Below are positions 16,022 to 21,746 of a DNA stretch of 21,746 nt, one piece after another; positions within the stretch are counted from its first letter, which is position 1; every line of letters starts with the position of its first letter. The DNA comes from an uncultured Oscillibacter sp. (GTDB taxonomy: Bacteria > Bacillota > Clostridia > Oscillospirales > Oscillospiraceae). Under the pieces are notes generated by a model. That model did no database searches. It saw only the letters and a list, made by a program, of their open reading frames with translations, and had not been told where the DNA came from. The stretch covers positions 1-21,746 of the forward strand of contig NZ_CAJULS010000024.1 in the NCBI RefSeq assembly GCF_910587525.1, written 5' to 3'. The translations under genes and the position numbers were made by a program.

Positions 16022-16054
16022 AAAGTTTCGGACCACGCCATAAGCAAGCCAACA

Positions 16055-16084
16055 CCCGCTGAGAAGCAGCTGCTTTTCAGCGGG
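16055..16084 (+). terminator. Terminator-like hairpin after rubredoxin
   Basis: A 15-bp stem with one G-T pair (16055-16069 with 16070-16084) starts 34 nt after the stop. The T-tract is short and offset (CGCCGCTTTAT), so termination is probably partial. Confidence 0.55.
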
Positions 16085-16139
16085 CGCCGCTTTATAATAA
16101 ACTGACTGGCAGAGAGAAATCGATAAAGGAACAGGACGT

Positions 16140-16948
16140 ATGGCATTCACACTGATTGATTTGGAAACCTGGGAACGCAGAGAGTTTTATCGTCAGCACA
16201 CTTGAAAAGAATCATTCTGATTCTTTTCAACCTGGCGGCAGTAAAACTGCCGCCAGAGCCCGCATAAGCGGACGTGTGTTTGACTTCATAGTTGAGGCAC
16301 ACGGGCAATGCCCGTTCAGCAGGGCTTCGCCCCGCTGGTTGAAAATCCGGAACTTGCGGATTTTCAAGTGCTTCAACTATACCTGCATTTTATCAATGAG
16401 GTGAGATGCGCTTATTCAGCGACCGTCAATCTGGATATAACGGCCCTAAAGGGATATCGGCTCTACCCTGCTATGATTTGGCTGTTGACAAAAACGGTGA
16501 ATCAGATGCCGGAGTTTCGTACTGCACTCACAGACGAAGGCCTTGGCATTTACGATCAAATACTCCCGGCTTATACGATTTTTAATCAGGAGAGCAAGAC
16601 TTTCTCCGGAATATGGACAGAGGCCAATCCTGATTACAGTGAATTCCTGAAGGCCTATGAAGCGGACGCCGCAGAGTTTTCTTCCTCTGCGAAATTTGCT
16701 CCAAAGCCAGACAGGCCCCTCAACTCGTTTGATATTTCAATGGTGCCATGTTTACATTCACTGCCTTTGATAGCAATGTCTTTGGCGAGGGGAAATACCT
16801 TCTTCCCATATTCACCATTGGGAAATTTTTCGAAGCAAACGGCAGAAGAATGCTGCCGCTTGCGATTCAAGCTCACCATGTTTGGCTTATAATTCTTTTC
16901 TGTGGAAGGAAGCATCCGCCGCTTGGGCGTTTTGCCTTTTTCAAATAA
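16140..16948 (+). pseudogene. Disrupted chloramphenicol acetyltransferase (CatA-type)
   Basis: The gene starts at ATG 16140 with AAAGGA about 10 nt upstream and reads MAFTLIDLETWERREFYRQH, the CatA N-terminus. It then runs into a 186-bp insertion and a TGA at 16203. After the insertion the CAT sequence resumes (HFINEVRCAYSATVNLDI, then YRLYPAMIWLL, SGIWTE, FDISMVP). At 16749-16750 one base is missing (CCATG where CCATGG is expected for the Pro-Trp). The +1 frame continues FTFTAFDSNVFGEGKYLLPIFTIGKFFEA. The catalytic HHxxxDG is damaged by small deletions after His-His (16874-16879). The enzyme would normally inactivate chloramphenicol by acetyl-CoA transfer, but no active product is possible. 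Base use is more AT-rich than in flanking genes, consistent with transfer. Confidence 0.88.
16199..16384. mobile_element. 186-bp hairpin-rich miniature element inserted in the CAT gene
   Basis: Removing this segment plus one GCA copy (GCA at 16196-16198 and 16385-16387) restores the CAT reading frame, giving RQHFINEVRC. This implies insertion with a 3-bp target duplication. The element encodes nothing and consists of six hairpins: 16202-16230 (13 bp), 16232-16256 (11 bp), 16260-16271 (4 bp), 16301-16315 (6 bp), 16317-16337 (9 bp, one mismatch) and 16339-16367 (11 bp). The last three are enclosed by a 13-bp stem (16288-16300 with 16368-16380). The left and right halves are inverted versions of one unit: CACAC or CAC, a TTGAAAA hairpin, CC, a GC-rich hairpin, a short hairpin, GTGTG. 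Its transposase would have to come from elsewhere. Confidence 0.8.
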
Positions 16949-17020
16949 GATCTAACCCCTTTCCGTTCGATCTCTTTCTCAGGTACTTTCCCTGAGCATG
17001 TTTACAGTGGGTCACACAGC

Positions 17021-17067
17021 ATCAAAAGGGCCGGGCAGCCCACAATGGGCTGCCCGGCCCTTTTGAT
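17021..17067. terminator. Strong bidirectional terminator between the CAT remnant and queT
   Basis: A perfect 21-bp stem (17021-17041 with 17047-17067) with a 5-nt loop has the A-rich and T-rich ends AAAA/TTTT, so it can stop transcription from both sides. It lies 43 nt beyond the queT stop on the minus strand. Confidence 0.9.
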
Positions 17068-17110
17068 GGCATCCCGTTTTGAGCGGGACGCGCTTTTCTG
17101 GAAAGCCGTA

Positions 17111-17623
17111 TTATACCTGCCCGGCGGAGCGGCCCCGCAGGGAGGGAACCTGATCCAGCGCCCGCAGCAGCAGCGTCCCCAGGATGAAGCACACCAGCGC
17201 CTCCCCCAGGCCCACGGTGACGGCGTTCATGGCAAAGGCGGGGAGGAAGGCCGCGCCGTCCAGGGTGGAAAAATAGGCGATCTCCGCCCCCACGATCAAC
17301 GCGTTGCAGACCACCGGCGGCACCGCCGCCAGATACCGGTTGTGCATTCTGGATGTCCACAGGGCCGCCAGCAGCGTCGCCAGCGTGCCGAAAATCCAGT
17401 CCAGCACATAGGGTGAACCCAGAAGATTTGCCAGGAAGCACCCCACCGCCAGGCCGGGAATCGCCTCCGGAAACAGGAAGGGCAGCAGCGTCATAGCTTC
17501 CGCCACCCGGAACTGGATGGGACCGTACTGGGGGATGGGCAGGAACAGGGTCAGGCCGGCGTAGGCGGCGGCGATGACGGCCGCCAGGGTCAGGCGGTGG
17601 ACGGAAATGCGGGATTTGGACAT
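17111..17623 (-). CDS. queT: QueT family transporter (queuosine precursor ECF S-component)
   Basis: A 170-residue membrane protein of the QueT family, the substrate-binding subunit of an energy-coupling-factor transporter for queuosine precursors such as preQ1. About five to six hydrophobic helices are visible. The N-terminal LTLAAVIAAAYAGLTLFL and the conserved segment GPIQFRVAEAMTLLPFLFPEAIPGLAVGCFLANLLG are characteristic. The ATG at 17623 is set by AAAAGGAGG about 8 nt upstream. A longer in-frame extension upstream is translated leader RNA, not protein. The ECF A and T subunits are not in this window and are presumably shared. The long structured leader (17624-17794) implies riboswitch control. 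Confidence 0.92.
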   Translation of the reverse strand: MSKSRISVHRLTLAAVIAAAYAGLTLFLPIPQYGPIQFRVAEAMTLLPFLFPEAIPGLAVGCFLANLLGSPYVLDWIFGTLATLLAALWTSRMHNRYLAAVPPVVCNALIVGAEIAYFSTLDGAAFLPAFAMNAVTVGLGEALVCFILGTLLLRALDQVPSLRGRSAGQV

Positions 17624-17629
17624 AAAAAA

Positions 17630-17794
17630 GGCCTCCTTTTGACAGTGTGGAGGCCCGCGGATGTGGAAAAATACCCGAGGTAAGGCCCGGGCGGCCTCCA
17701 TTTTTTTGTTTAGAGAACGATGCCCCATCTGGTACATCGAACGAACGCCCGGGCCGGAGGCCCGAACGCTTGGACAGGGAGATGGCACCTGTCA
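17630..17794 (-). promoter_or_regulatory. Structured queT leader, candidate preQ1 riboswitch
   Basis: The leader of about 170 nt between the promoter and queT forms several helices. On the minus strand there is an 11-bp stem with UCC loop (17745-17769, with G-U pairs) and a CGATG/CATCG stem (17718-17722 with 17735-17739). These are followed by an A-rich stretch (17701-17711). A sequence complementary to the ribosome site (17648-17655) can pair either with 17693-17700 (8 bp) or with the ribosome site itself at 17630-17636 (7 bp). Such competing helices are a typical translational switch. queT genes of Ruminococcaceae relatives are known targets of class III preQ1 riboswitches. I assign the ligand by context, not by a consensus match. 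Confidence 0.65.
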
Positions 17795-17800
17795 GGAGGT

Positions 17801-17829
17801 ATCATACCACAGCGCCGCCCAAAAGAAAA
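17801..17829 (-). promoter_or_regulatory. Extended -10 promoter for the queT leader
   Basis: On the minus strand TGGTATGAT (17801-17809) is an extended -10 box. The -35 at 17-bp spacing (TTTTCT, 17824-17829) is weak and overlaps the T-run of the preceding anti-sigma terminator. Confidence 0.6.
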
Positions 17830-17857
17830 GGGGGAACCGCACAAATCTGCGGTTCCC
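17820..17857 (-). terminator. Terminator of the dus-sigma-anti-sigma operon
   Basis: A perfect 10-bp stem (17832-17841 with 17848-17857) with a 6-nt loop is followed on the minus strand by CCTTTTCTTTT. It begins 7 nt after the anti-sigma stop. Confidence 0.88.
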
Positions 17858-17863
17858 TCCTGC

Positions 17864-18709
17864 CTATTCTTCCGTCACATACACCAGATCATACCCCTCG
17901 GGGAGGTGCTCCGCCTTCAAAGCCTCCTCTTCCGGCGGTACGATATCCCGCTCCGCCAGGGCGGACAGCAGGTCGTCAAAGTCGCCGCGGGGCAGCTGGT
18001 AGCAGCGGACGCCGTCCTCTCCAGTGGTATAGGGCAGGTCCGCCAGCAGCCTTCCGGCCTGTTCCGCCGTCAGGCGGATGACCCGGGGGGCAGGCATCTG
18101 CTCACCGGACGCCATCGTTATCTCGGTTTTCTCCCGCGCTTCCACTCCCTGCGCGTTTTCATTGAGGGCGCCGTCAACAGATGCGGCAGGTCCGTCCGGA
18201 ACCATCCGTAATGCAGGCCCAGTCTCAAGGCCGCTCTCCGCCTGGAACAGGTCTGCGTCCATCTGCGGGGCAGCGGAGGCAAAATCATGCGGCGCCGCAC
18301 TATTGGCCGCGCAAACATCGTCCACTTCGCCGGAGGTGGCGGCAGAATTGTCGGCGGCACTGATGCCGCCGCCATGGAAGGGGCCGTACCGCACCGCAAG
18401 CACGATGGCAAAGCATGCCGCCAGGGGCAGCAGGACACGGCCCCAAACCATAGTATTCCTCTGGGCAGGCCGGGCTTTTCTCGCCTCCTCCGCCCGAACA
18501 GCGGCCATGACGCCCTGGACAAAGCCCTCCGGCACCACGGTCGCCTCCGCCTTGGGGAAGGCGGCCCGGATGGCGAGGGCTCCGTCCACATAGCTCCGGC
18601 AGCCGGGGCAGCGCTCCAGGTGCGCCCGGACCCGGGCGGCCTCCTCCCCGGACAGCTCCCCGTCCGCATACGGGTCCAGCAGGGCCGCGAATTCCTCACA
18701 GTATTTCAT
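17864..18709 (-). CDS. Zinc-finger anti-sigma factor, membrane-anchored
   Basis: A 281-residue type II membrane protein. The N-terminal zinc-binding anti-sigma domain carries His30-x3-Cys34-x2-Cys37 (HLERCPGC). A single membrane helix lies at about 89-107 (VLLPLAACFAIVLAVRY). The extracytoplasmic part (108-281) is rich in alanine and acidic residues with a more structured end (VIRLTAEQAGRLLADLPYTTGEDGVRCYQLPRGDFDDLLSAL). It overlaps the upstream ECF sigma gene by 4 bp, the usual arrangement for a cognate pair. It should hold the sigma factor inactive until an envelope or redox signal is sensed or the protein is cleaved. The signal is unknown, and the outer domain is not one I recognise. Confidence 0.88.
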   Translation of the reverse strand: MKYCEEFAALLDPYADGELSGEEAARVRAHLERCPGCRSYVDGALAIRAAFPKAEATVVPEGFVQGVMAAVRAEEARKARPAQRNTMVWGRVLLPLAACFAIVLAVRYGPFHGGGISAADNSAATSGEVDDVCAANSAAPHDFASAAPQMDADLFQAESGLETGPALRMVPDGPAASVDGALNENAQGVEAREKTEITMASGEQMPAPRVIRLTAEQAGRLLADLPYTTGEDGVRCYQLPRGDFDDLLSALAERDIVPPEEEALKAEHLPEGYDLVYVTEE

Positions 18710-19320
18710 TTGCAGCCCTCCTCTTCTGGTCGTTTAGACGGCGGCCCGCCGGAAAAGTTCCCACTCTCCAGCAAAAATTTACGCAGCCGCTTTCGTCCCC
18801 GGCTGATGCGGGACTTCACCGTTCCCTCGTCCAGGCACAGCGTCTGCCCGATCTCCTCGTAACTCAGCTGGTGCATTTCCCGCAGAATCAGCACCTGCCG
18901 GTACTCCAGCGGCAGCTGCCGCAATCCCGTCTCGATCTGCTCCCGCACTTCCGTCCGCTCCGCCGCCTCCTGGGGCGTGGGAGCGGGGTCCGCCGTGTCC
19001 AGATTCAGCTTCTCGTCGTCCAGAGAGGGACCCGCGGCGGAGCGGTGCCGCCCCTCCCGCCGCAGAAGATCCACGCAGGCGTTAGAGGCCAGGCGGTACA
19101 GCCATGTGGAAAAGCTGGCCTCCCCCCGGAAGGACCGCAGTCCCTGCCAGACCGCCAGAAAGGCCTCCTGAGCGGCCTCGGCGGCGTCCTCGGGATTGCC
19201 GCACATCCGCAGCGCCAGCGCGAAGACCCGCTTTTCATAGGCCCGCACCAGCTGCTCAAAGGCGGCCTGATCTCCCTGCCGGGCGGATTCCACCCATTGT
19301 CGTTCCTGTAAAGCGTTCAT
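18706..19320 (-). CDS. ECF-type RNA polymerase sigma factor (SigW-like)
   Basis: A 204-residue sigma factor. Region 2 spans about 23-90 (FEQLVRAYEKRVFALALRM, then DAAEAAQEAFLAVWQGLRSF and STWLYRLASNACVDLLRR). Region 4 spans about 133-182, with the helix-turn-helix LSYEEIGQTLCLDEGTVKSRISRGRKRLR. Regions 1 and 3 are absent, as expected for the ECF group. It overlaps dus upstream and the anti-sigma gene downstream, each by ATGA. The operon is headed by a sigma-A-like promoter, so basal expression does not require autoregulation; whether an additional ECF promoter exists is not clear. The regulon cannot be predicted from this window. Confidence 0.95.
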   Translation of the reverse strand: MNALQERQWVESARQGDQAAFEQLVRAYEKRVFALALRMCGNPEDAAEAAQEAFLAVWQGLRSFRGEASFSTWLYRLASNACVDLLRREGRHRSAAGPSLDDEKLNLDTADPAPTPQEAAERTEVREQIETGLRQLPLEYRQVLILREMHQLSYEEIGQTLCLDEGTVKSRISRGRKRLRKFLLESGNFSGGPPSKRPEEEGCK

Positions 19321-20285
19321 TGCAAATCCCGTTTGATCCCCCTTGTCACCCGGTAGACATCCTCCAGAGTGTTCATCTGTACGATCTGCTCCTTGTAGTA
19401 GCCGGAGTGGGGCACACCCCTGAGATACCAGCAGTAGTGCCGCCGGGCCTCCAGCACGGCTGCCCGCTCCCCCTTGGCCTCCGCCGCCAGCTCAAACTGC
19501 CGCACGGCGGTGTCGCACCGCTCCGCCAGGGGCGGCAGGGGCGGGATAGACTCCCCCGCCAGCGCCGCGGCGGCCTGGCGGAAAATCCAGGGATTGCCGA
19601 AGCACCCCCGGCCGATCATGGCCCCGTCGGCCCCGGTGTGCCGCAAAATCCGAACGGCGTCCTCCGGCTTCCAGATGTCGCCGTTGGCAAAAACCGGGAC
19701 AGAGACCGCCTCCTTCACCGTCCGGATGCAGTTCCAGTCCGCCTGGCCGCCGTAGACCTGGGCCCGGGTGCGCCCGTGGACCGCCACAGCGGAGACGCCC
19801 GCCTGCTCCAGGACCTGGGCAAACTCCACACAGTTGCAGCTGCCCATGTCCCAGCCCCGGCGGAACTTGGCGGTGACGGGCACAGGGACGGCTTTTACCA
19901 CCGCCTCTACAATGCGGCCAGCCTTCTCCGGGTCCCGCATCAATGCCGCGCCGTCGCCGTTGTTCACAATCTTGCCCATAGGACAGCCCATGTTGATGTC
20001 GATGATGTCCGCCCCGGAGGCCTCCAGGGCAAGCTGGGCCGCCTCCGCCATGCACACCGGGTCGCTGCCGAAGATCTGCACGGCGGCGGGATGCTCGCCA
20101 GGGAACTGCCGCAGGAGGGAGAAGGTCTTTTTATCATGGTAGCACAGGGCTTTGGAGGAGATGAGCTCCGTCACCGTATAGCCCGCGCCCTGCTCCGCGC
20201 AGATCCGGCGGAAAGCGGCGTCCGTTACCCCCGCCATGGGGGCCAGGGCCAGCTGCGAGGAGATTTCTACTGTTCCAATGCGCAT
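19317..20285 (-). CDS. dus: tRNA-dihydrouridine synthase (DusB-like)
   Basis: A 322-residue FMN enzyme that reduces uridine to dihydrouridine in tRNA using NADPH. The TIM-barrel core shows APMAGVTD (15-22), DINMGCPMGKIVNNGDGAALM with catalytic Cys101, VHGRTR, FANGDI and GRGCFGNPWIF. The C-terminal helical tRNA-binding region follows (RRHYCWYLRGVPHSGYYKEQI). GGGAGG about 8 nt upstream sets the start. It is the first gene of an operon with the ECF sigma and anti-sigma genes, joined by a 4-bp overlap. Its leader of about 110 nt contains a decayed copy of the hairpin unit found in the CAT gene. Confidence 0.95.
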   Translation of the reverse strand: MRIGTVEISSQLALAPMAGVTDAAFRRICAEQGAGYTVTELISSKALCYHDKKTFSLLRQFPGEHPAAVQIFGSDPVCMAEAAQLALEASGADIIDINMGCPMGKIVNNGDGAALMRDPEKAGRIVEAVVKAVPVPVTAKFRRGWDMGSCNCVEFAQVLEQAGVSAVAVHGRTRAQVYGGQADWNCIRTVKEAVSVPVFANGDIWKPEDAVRILRHTGADGAMIGRGCFGNPWIFRQAAAALAGESIPPLPPLAERCDTAVRQFELAAEAKGERAAVLEARRHYCWYLRGVPHSGYYKEQIVQMNTLEDVYRVTRGIKRDLQ

Positions 20286-20313
20286 GGGGCGGCCTCCCTC
20301 TCATTTTATATGA

Positions 20314-20385
20314 CACACTGGAAATTCACAAAATGCGGATTTTCAACCAGCGAACCCAGCCCGCCAGTTGGACCAAGCCTGTGTG
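20314..20385. repeat. Decayed single copy of the three-hairpin repeat unit in the dus leader
   Basis: The segment is bounded by CACAC (20314-20318) and GTGTG (20381-20385). It shares the exact 17-mer CGGATTTTCAACCAGCG (20336-20352) with the reverse complement of 16333-16349 in the CAT insertion. The match continues weakly on both sides, including GTGTGCC followed by ACTAT. The left hairpin arm has mutated. It lies in the transcribed 5' leader of dus. Confidence 0.7.
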
Positions 20386-20400
20386 CCGACTATATTATCC

Positions 20401-20429
20401 AAGATACCATCCTAACATGAAAATGTCAA
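20401..20429 (-). promoter_or_regulatory. Promoter of the dus-sigma-anti-sigma operon
   Basis: On the minus strand TTGACA (20424-20429), a 17-bp spacer and TATCTT (20401-20406) preceded by TG form a good sigma-A-type promoter. Transcription would start near 20394, just upstream of the repeat unit. Confidence 0.75.
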
Positions 20430-20486
20430 ATTGAGCCCGTACCGGAACAGAGCGGTATGCTGTTCCGTCCTCCTGCCGGAAAACCC

Positions 20487-20918
20487 TCAGCCGCTTCCAC
20501 ACACCAGCCACAGTCCCAATGCGCATACCGCTGCTCCCAGCACCTGCCGGAGGCTGAGCGCCTCCCGGTACAGCAGCGCCCCTGCCAGCAAAAGAGCACA
20601 GGCCAGCGCAATATTGGCGGTCAGGGAGCAAATGCTGATCTTCCAGCCCGCCCGGTAAGCGGCCACATAGCCAAACTCCAGCGCGACAATCACCAGGCCC
20701 AGAATCACAGCGCTCCAGTCAGCCTGTCCCAGTTCTGCCGGCAAGTTTTTCTCCTGGCTGGTGAGGAAAAACAGCGCCGCAGACGCCCCGGACGCCGCCA
20801 AATATGTGACGAACAGGGATGCGAAGGCGTTGACATTGGCAGGCACGGCCTTGGTACAGATATTATACAAGACGTTTGCTGTAACGATCATGGCAATTGG
20901 CCAGAGCATATTCCACAT
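20487..20918 (-). CDS. Small EamA/DMT family transporter
   Basis: A 143-residue, very hydrophobic protein with about five membrane helices, resembling the half-length members of the EamA (drug/metabolite transporter) superfamily. These probably work as dimers. Typical segments are the N-terminal WPIAMIVTANVLYNICTK and the C-terminal LLLAGALLYREALSLRQVLGAAVCALGLWLV, the latter close to the repeat end of EamA domains. The start at 20918 is preferred because AGGAG lies 8 nt upstream; ATG codons two and seven positions earlier crowd or precede that site. It lies between the rpmA terminator and the dus promoter and seems to stand alone. The substrate is unknown. Confidence 0.85.
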   Translation of the reverse strand: MWNMLWPIAMIVTANVLYNICTKAVPANVNAFASLFVTYLAASGASAALFFLTSQEKNLPAELGQADWSAVILGLVIVALEFGYVAAYRAGWKISICSLTANIALACALLLAGALLYREALSLRQVLGAAVCALGLWLVCGSG

Positions 20919-20950
20919 AGACATATCTCCTCTCTGCATACTTAACCAAC

Positions 20951-20978
20951 ATAAAAGAGCCCGGACAGATGTCCGGGC
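20951..20978 (-). terminator. Terminator of the rplU-prp-rpmA operon
   Basis: An 8-bp GC stem (20959-20966 with 20971-20978), loop ATCT, is followed on the minus strand by TCTTTTAT. It lies 15 nt after the L27 stop. Confidence 0.85.
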
Positions 20979-20993
20979 CCCTCAGCGTGTTTC

Positions 20994-21275
20994 TTATTCA
21001 GCCTCGTACACGCAGGCCTGCTTGCGATCCTTGCCCAGCCGCTCAAAGCGGAGCACGCCGTCCGCCTTGGCGAACAGGGTGTCGTCGCTGCCAATGCCCA
21101 CGTTCACACCGGGGTGGATGTGGGTGCCGCGCTGGCGGACCAGGATGTTGCCAGCCTTAACAAACTGGCCGTCGGCACGCTTGGGTCCAAGGCGCTTGGC
21201 CTTGGAATCACGGCCGTTCTTGGTGGAGCCGCCGCCCTTTTTGTGGGCGAAGAACTGAAGACCAATACGAATCAT
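20994..21275 (-). CDS. rpmA: 50S ribosomal protein L27
   Basis: A 93-residue ribosomal protein of the peptidyl-transferase region. The mature N-terminus AHKKGGGSTKNGRDS is preceded by the nine-residue extension MIRIGLQFF, typical of Firmicutes and removed by the Prp protease. The body shows GRDSKAKRLGPKRADGQFVKAGNILVRQRGTHIHPGVNVGIGSDDTLFA, fully conserved for L27. It is the last gene of the L21-Prp-L27 operon. The purine-rich ribosome site AAAGGA is about 12 nt from the ATG, somewhat far, but the start is fixed by the conserved extension. Confidence 0.98.
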   Translation of the reverse strand: MIRIGLQFFAHKKGGGSTKNGRDSKAKRLGPKRADGQFVKAGNILVRQRGTHIHPGVNVGIGSDDTLFAKADGVLRFERLGKDRKQACVYEAE

Positions 21276-21304
21276 GATAACGGACCATCCTTTCTTTTAG
21301 ATTC

Positions 21305-21652
21305 CTAAGATGGAGAGGACGCCTCGTCCTCCAGTACTTCAATATTTTCAGGGTACTCGTCGTGGAGTTCCGTGAGGTAGACCATCAGACCCGTCAAAAG
21401 TGCCTGACAGGTGCTCTCCGCCGTGGGCGCCAAACCCCCGGGCAGACGCAGGGAGATGGACGCGTCCCTCTCCCGCACCTTCACGGACGCCGCCAGGCCC
21501 AGCACGTCGTTGACGGTGGCCTCCACCAGGCGGACGGCGCTGGTGACGGCGGCGCAGACGATGTCCGCGCCCGCCTCGGCGTAGCCGCTGTGACCCCGGC
21601 AGTCAAAACCGGTGATCCGGCTGTCCTCCACGCGAAAGGTGACAGTGGTCAT
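21305..21652 (-). CDS. prp: Ribosomal-processing cysteine protease Prp
   Basis: A 115-residue cysteine protease that cleaves the N-terminal extension of L27 after the Phe-Phe pair, a step needed for functional ribosomes in Firmicutes. The active site is His21 (RGHSGYA) with Cys33 in GADIVCAAVTSAV; Asp30 is also conserved. Length is normal. It begins only 2 nt after the L21 stop without a clear ribosome site, suggesting translational coupling. Its substrate L27 follows directly downstream with an intact cleavage motif. Confidence 0.95.
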   Translation of the reverse strand: MTTVTFRVEDSRITGFDCRGHSGYAEAGADIVCAAVTSAVRLVEATVNDVLGLAASVKVRERDASISLRLPGGLAPTAESTCQALLTGLMVYLTELHDEYPENIEVLEDEASSPS

Positions 21653-21654
21653 GC

Positions 21655-21746
21655 TCAGACGGAGATCTTGGCGATCTCAACCTTGGTGTAAGGCTGGCGA
21701 TGGCCCTGACGCTTGCGGTAGCCCTTCTTGGGATTGTACTTGAAGA
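21655..21746 (-). CDS. rplU: 50S ribosomal protein L21, C-terminal part
   Basis: The window ends inside this gene. The 29 visible C-terminal residues read FKYNPKKGYRKRQGHRQPYTKVEI followed by AKISV, the hallmark end of L21 (KYKxKKxYRxxxGHRQPYTxVxI). The stop TGA is at 21655-21657. The upstream part and the usual leader lie outside the window. Confidence 0.95.
   Translation of the reverse strand, partial: FKYNPKKGYRKRQGHRQPYTKVEIAKISV

Noticed and set aside
16308..16892. Possible re-start of the CAT gene from an ATG within the inserted element
   Set aside because: GAGG lies about 10 nt upstream, but the frame loses the CAT sequence at the 16750 deletion and the active site is destroyed, so no functional enzyme results.

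Overview
The window looks like a chromosomal segment of a high-GC gut Clostridium of the Oscillospiraceae/Ruminococcaceae type (Flavonifractor/Oscillibacter-like). This is inferred from GC-rich Firmicutes-style genes with strong AGGAGG ribosome sites, an L21-Prp-L27 operon whose L27 carries the Firmicutes N-terminal extension, a QueT transporter behind a long structured leader, DegV, rubrerythrin and rubredoxin, and a pyruvyl-transferase/FrhB fusion protein. The species cannot be named from the sequence.

Layout. 1-261 is a non-coding stretch packed with short hairpins. 262-4072 (+) holds a patatin-like hydrolase, a Na+/phosphate cotransporter with its own strong terminator, and rubrerythrin followed by a 50-residue unknown protein. 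4204-6814 (-) is a visibly AT-richer three-gene cassette with 4-bp gene overlaps (ATP-grasp ligase, metallophosphoesterase, NAD-dependent epimerase), probably acquired and of unknown product. 7131-9984 has DegV (-) divergent from a MarR-MATE efflux operon (+). XdhC (-) follows without any molybdoenzyme genes. 11472-12770 is a scar of mobile DNA: the C-terminal end of a large serine recombinase, a frameshifted phage tail gene and an inverted repeat. 12939-16021 (+) holds a dCMP deaminase, a 764-residue pyruvyl-transferase/ferredoxin/FrhB fusion and rubredoxin.

16140-16948 is a dead chloramphenicol acetyltransferase gene. It is broken by a 186-bp hairpin-rich insertion (apparent 3-bp GCA target duplication), a later 1-nt deletion, and loss of the HHxxxDG active site. 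The insertion reads as two inverted copies of a 76-82-nt three-hairpin unit bounded by CACAC and GTGTG. A third, decayed unit lies in the leader of the dus operon at 20314-20385. This repeat family is the most novel-looking signal in the window.

17111-20285 (-) carries queT behind a leader that can hide or expose its ribosome site (candidate preQ1 riboswitch). It is preceded by an operon of dus, an ECF sigma factor and a zinc-finger anti-sigma factor, each joined by an ATGA overlap. 20487-21746 (-) holds a small EamA-type transporter and the rplU-prp-rpmA ribosomal operon, in which Prp is the protease expected to trim the L27 N-terminus.

Long antisense open frames opposite most GC-rich genes are treated as shadows.
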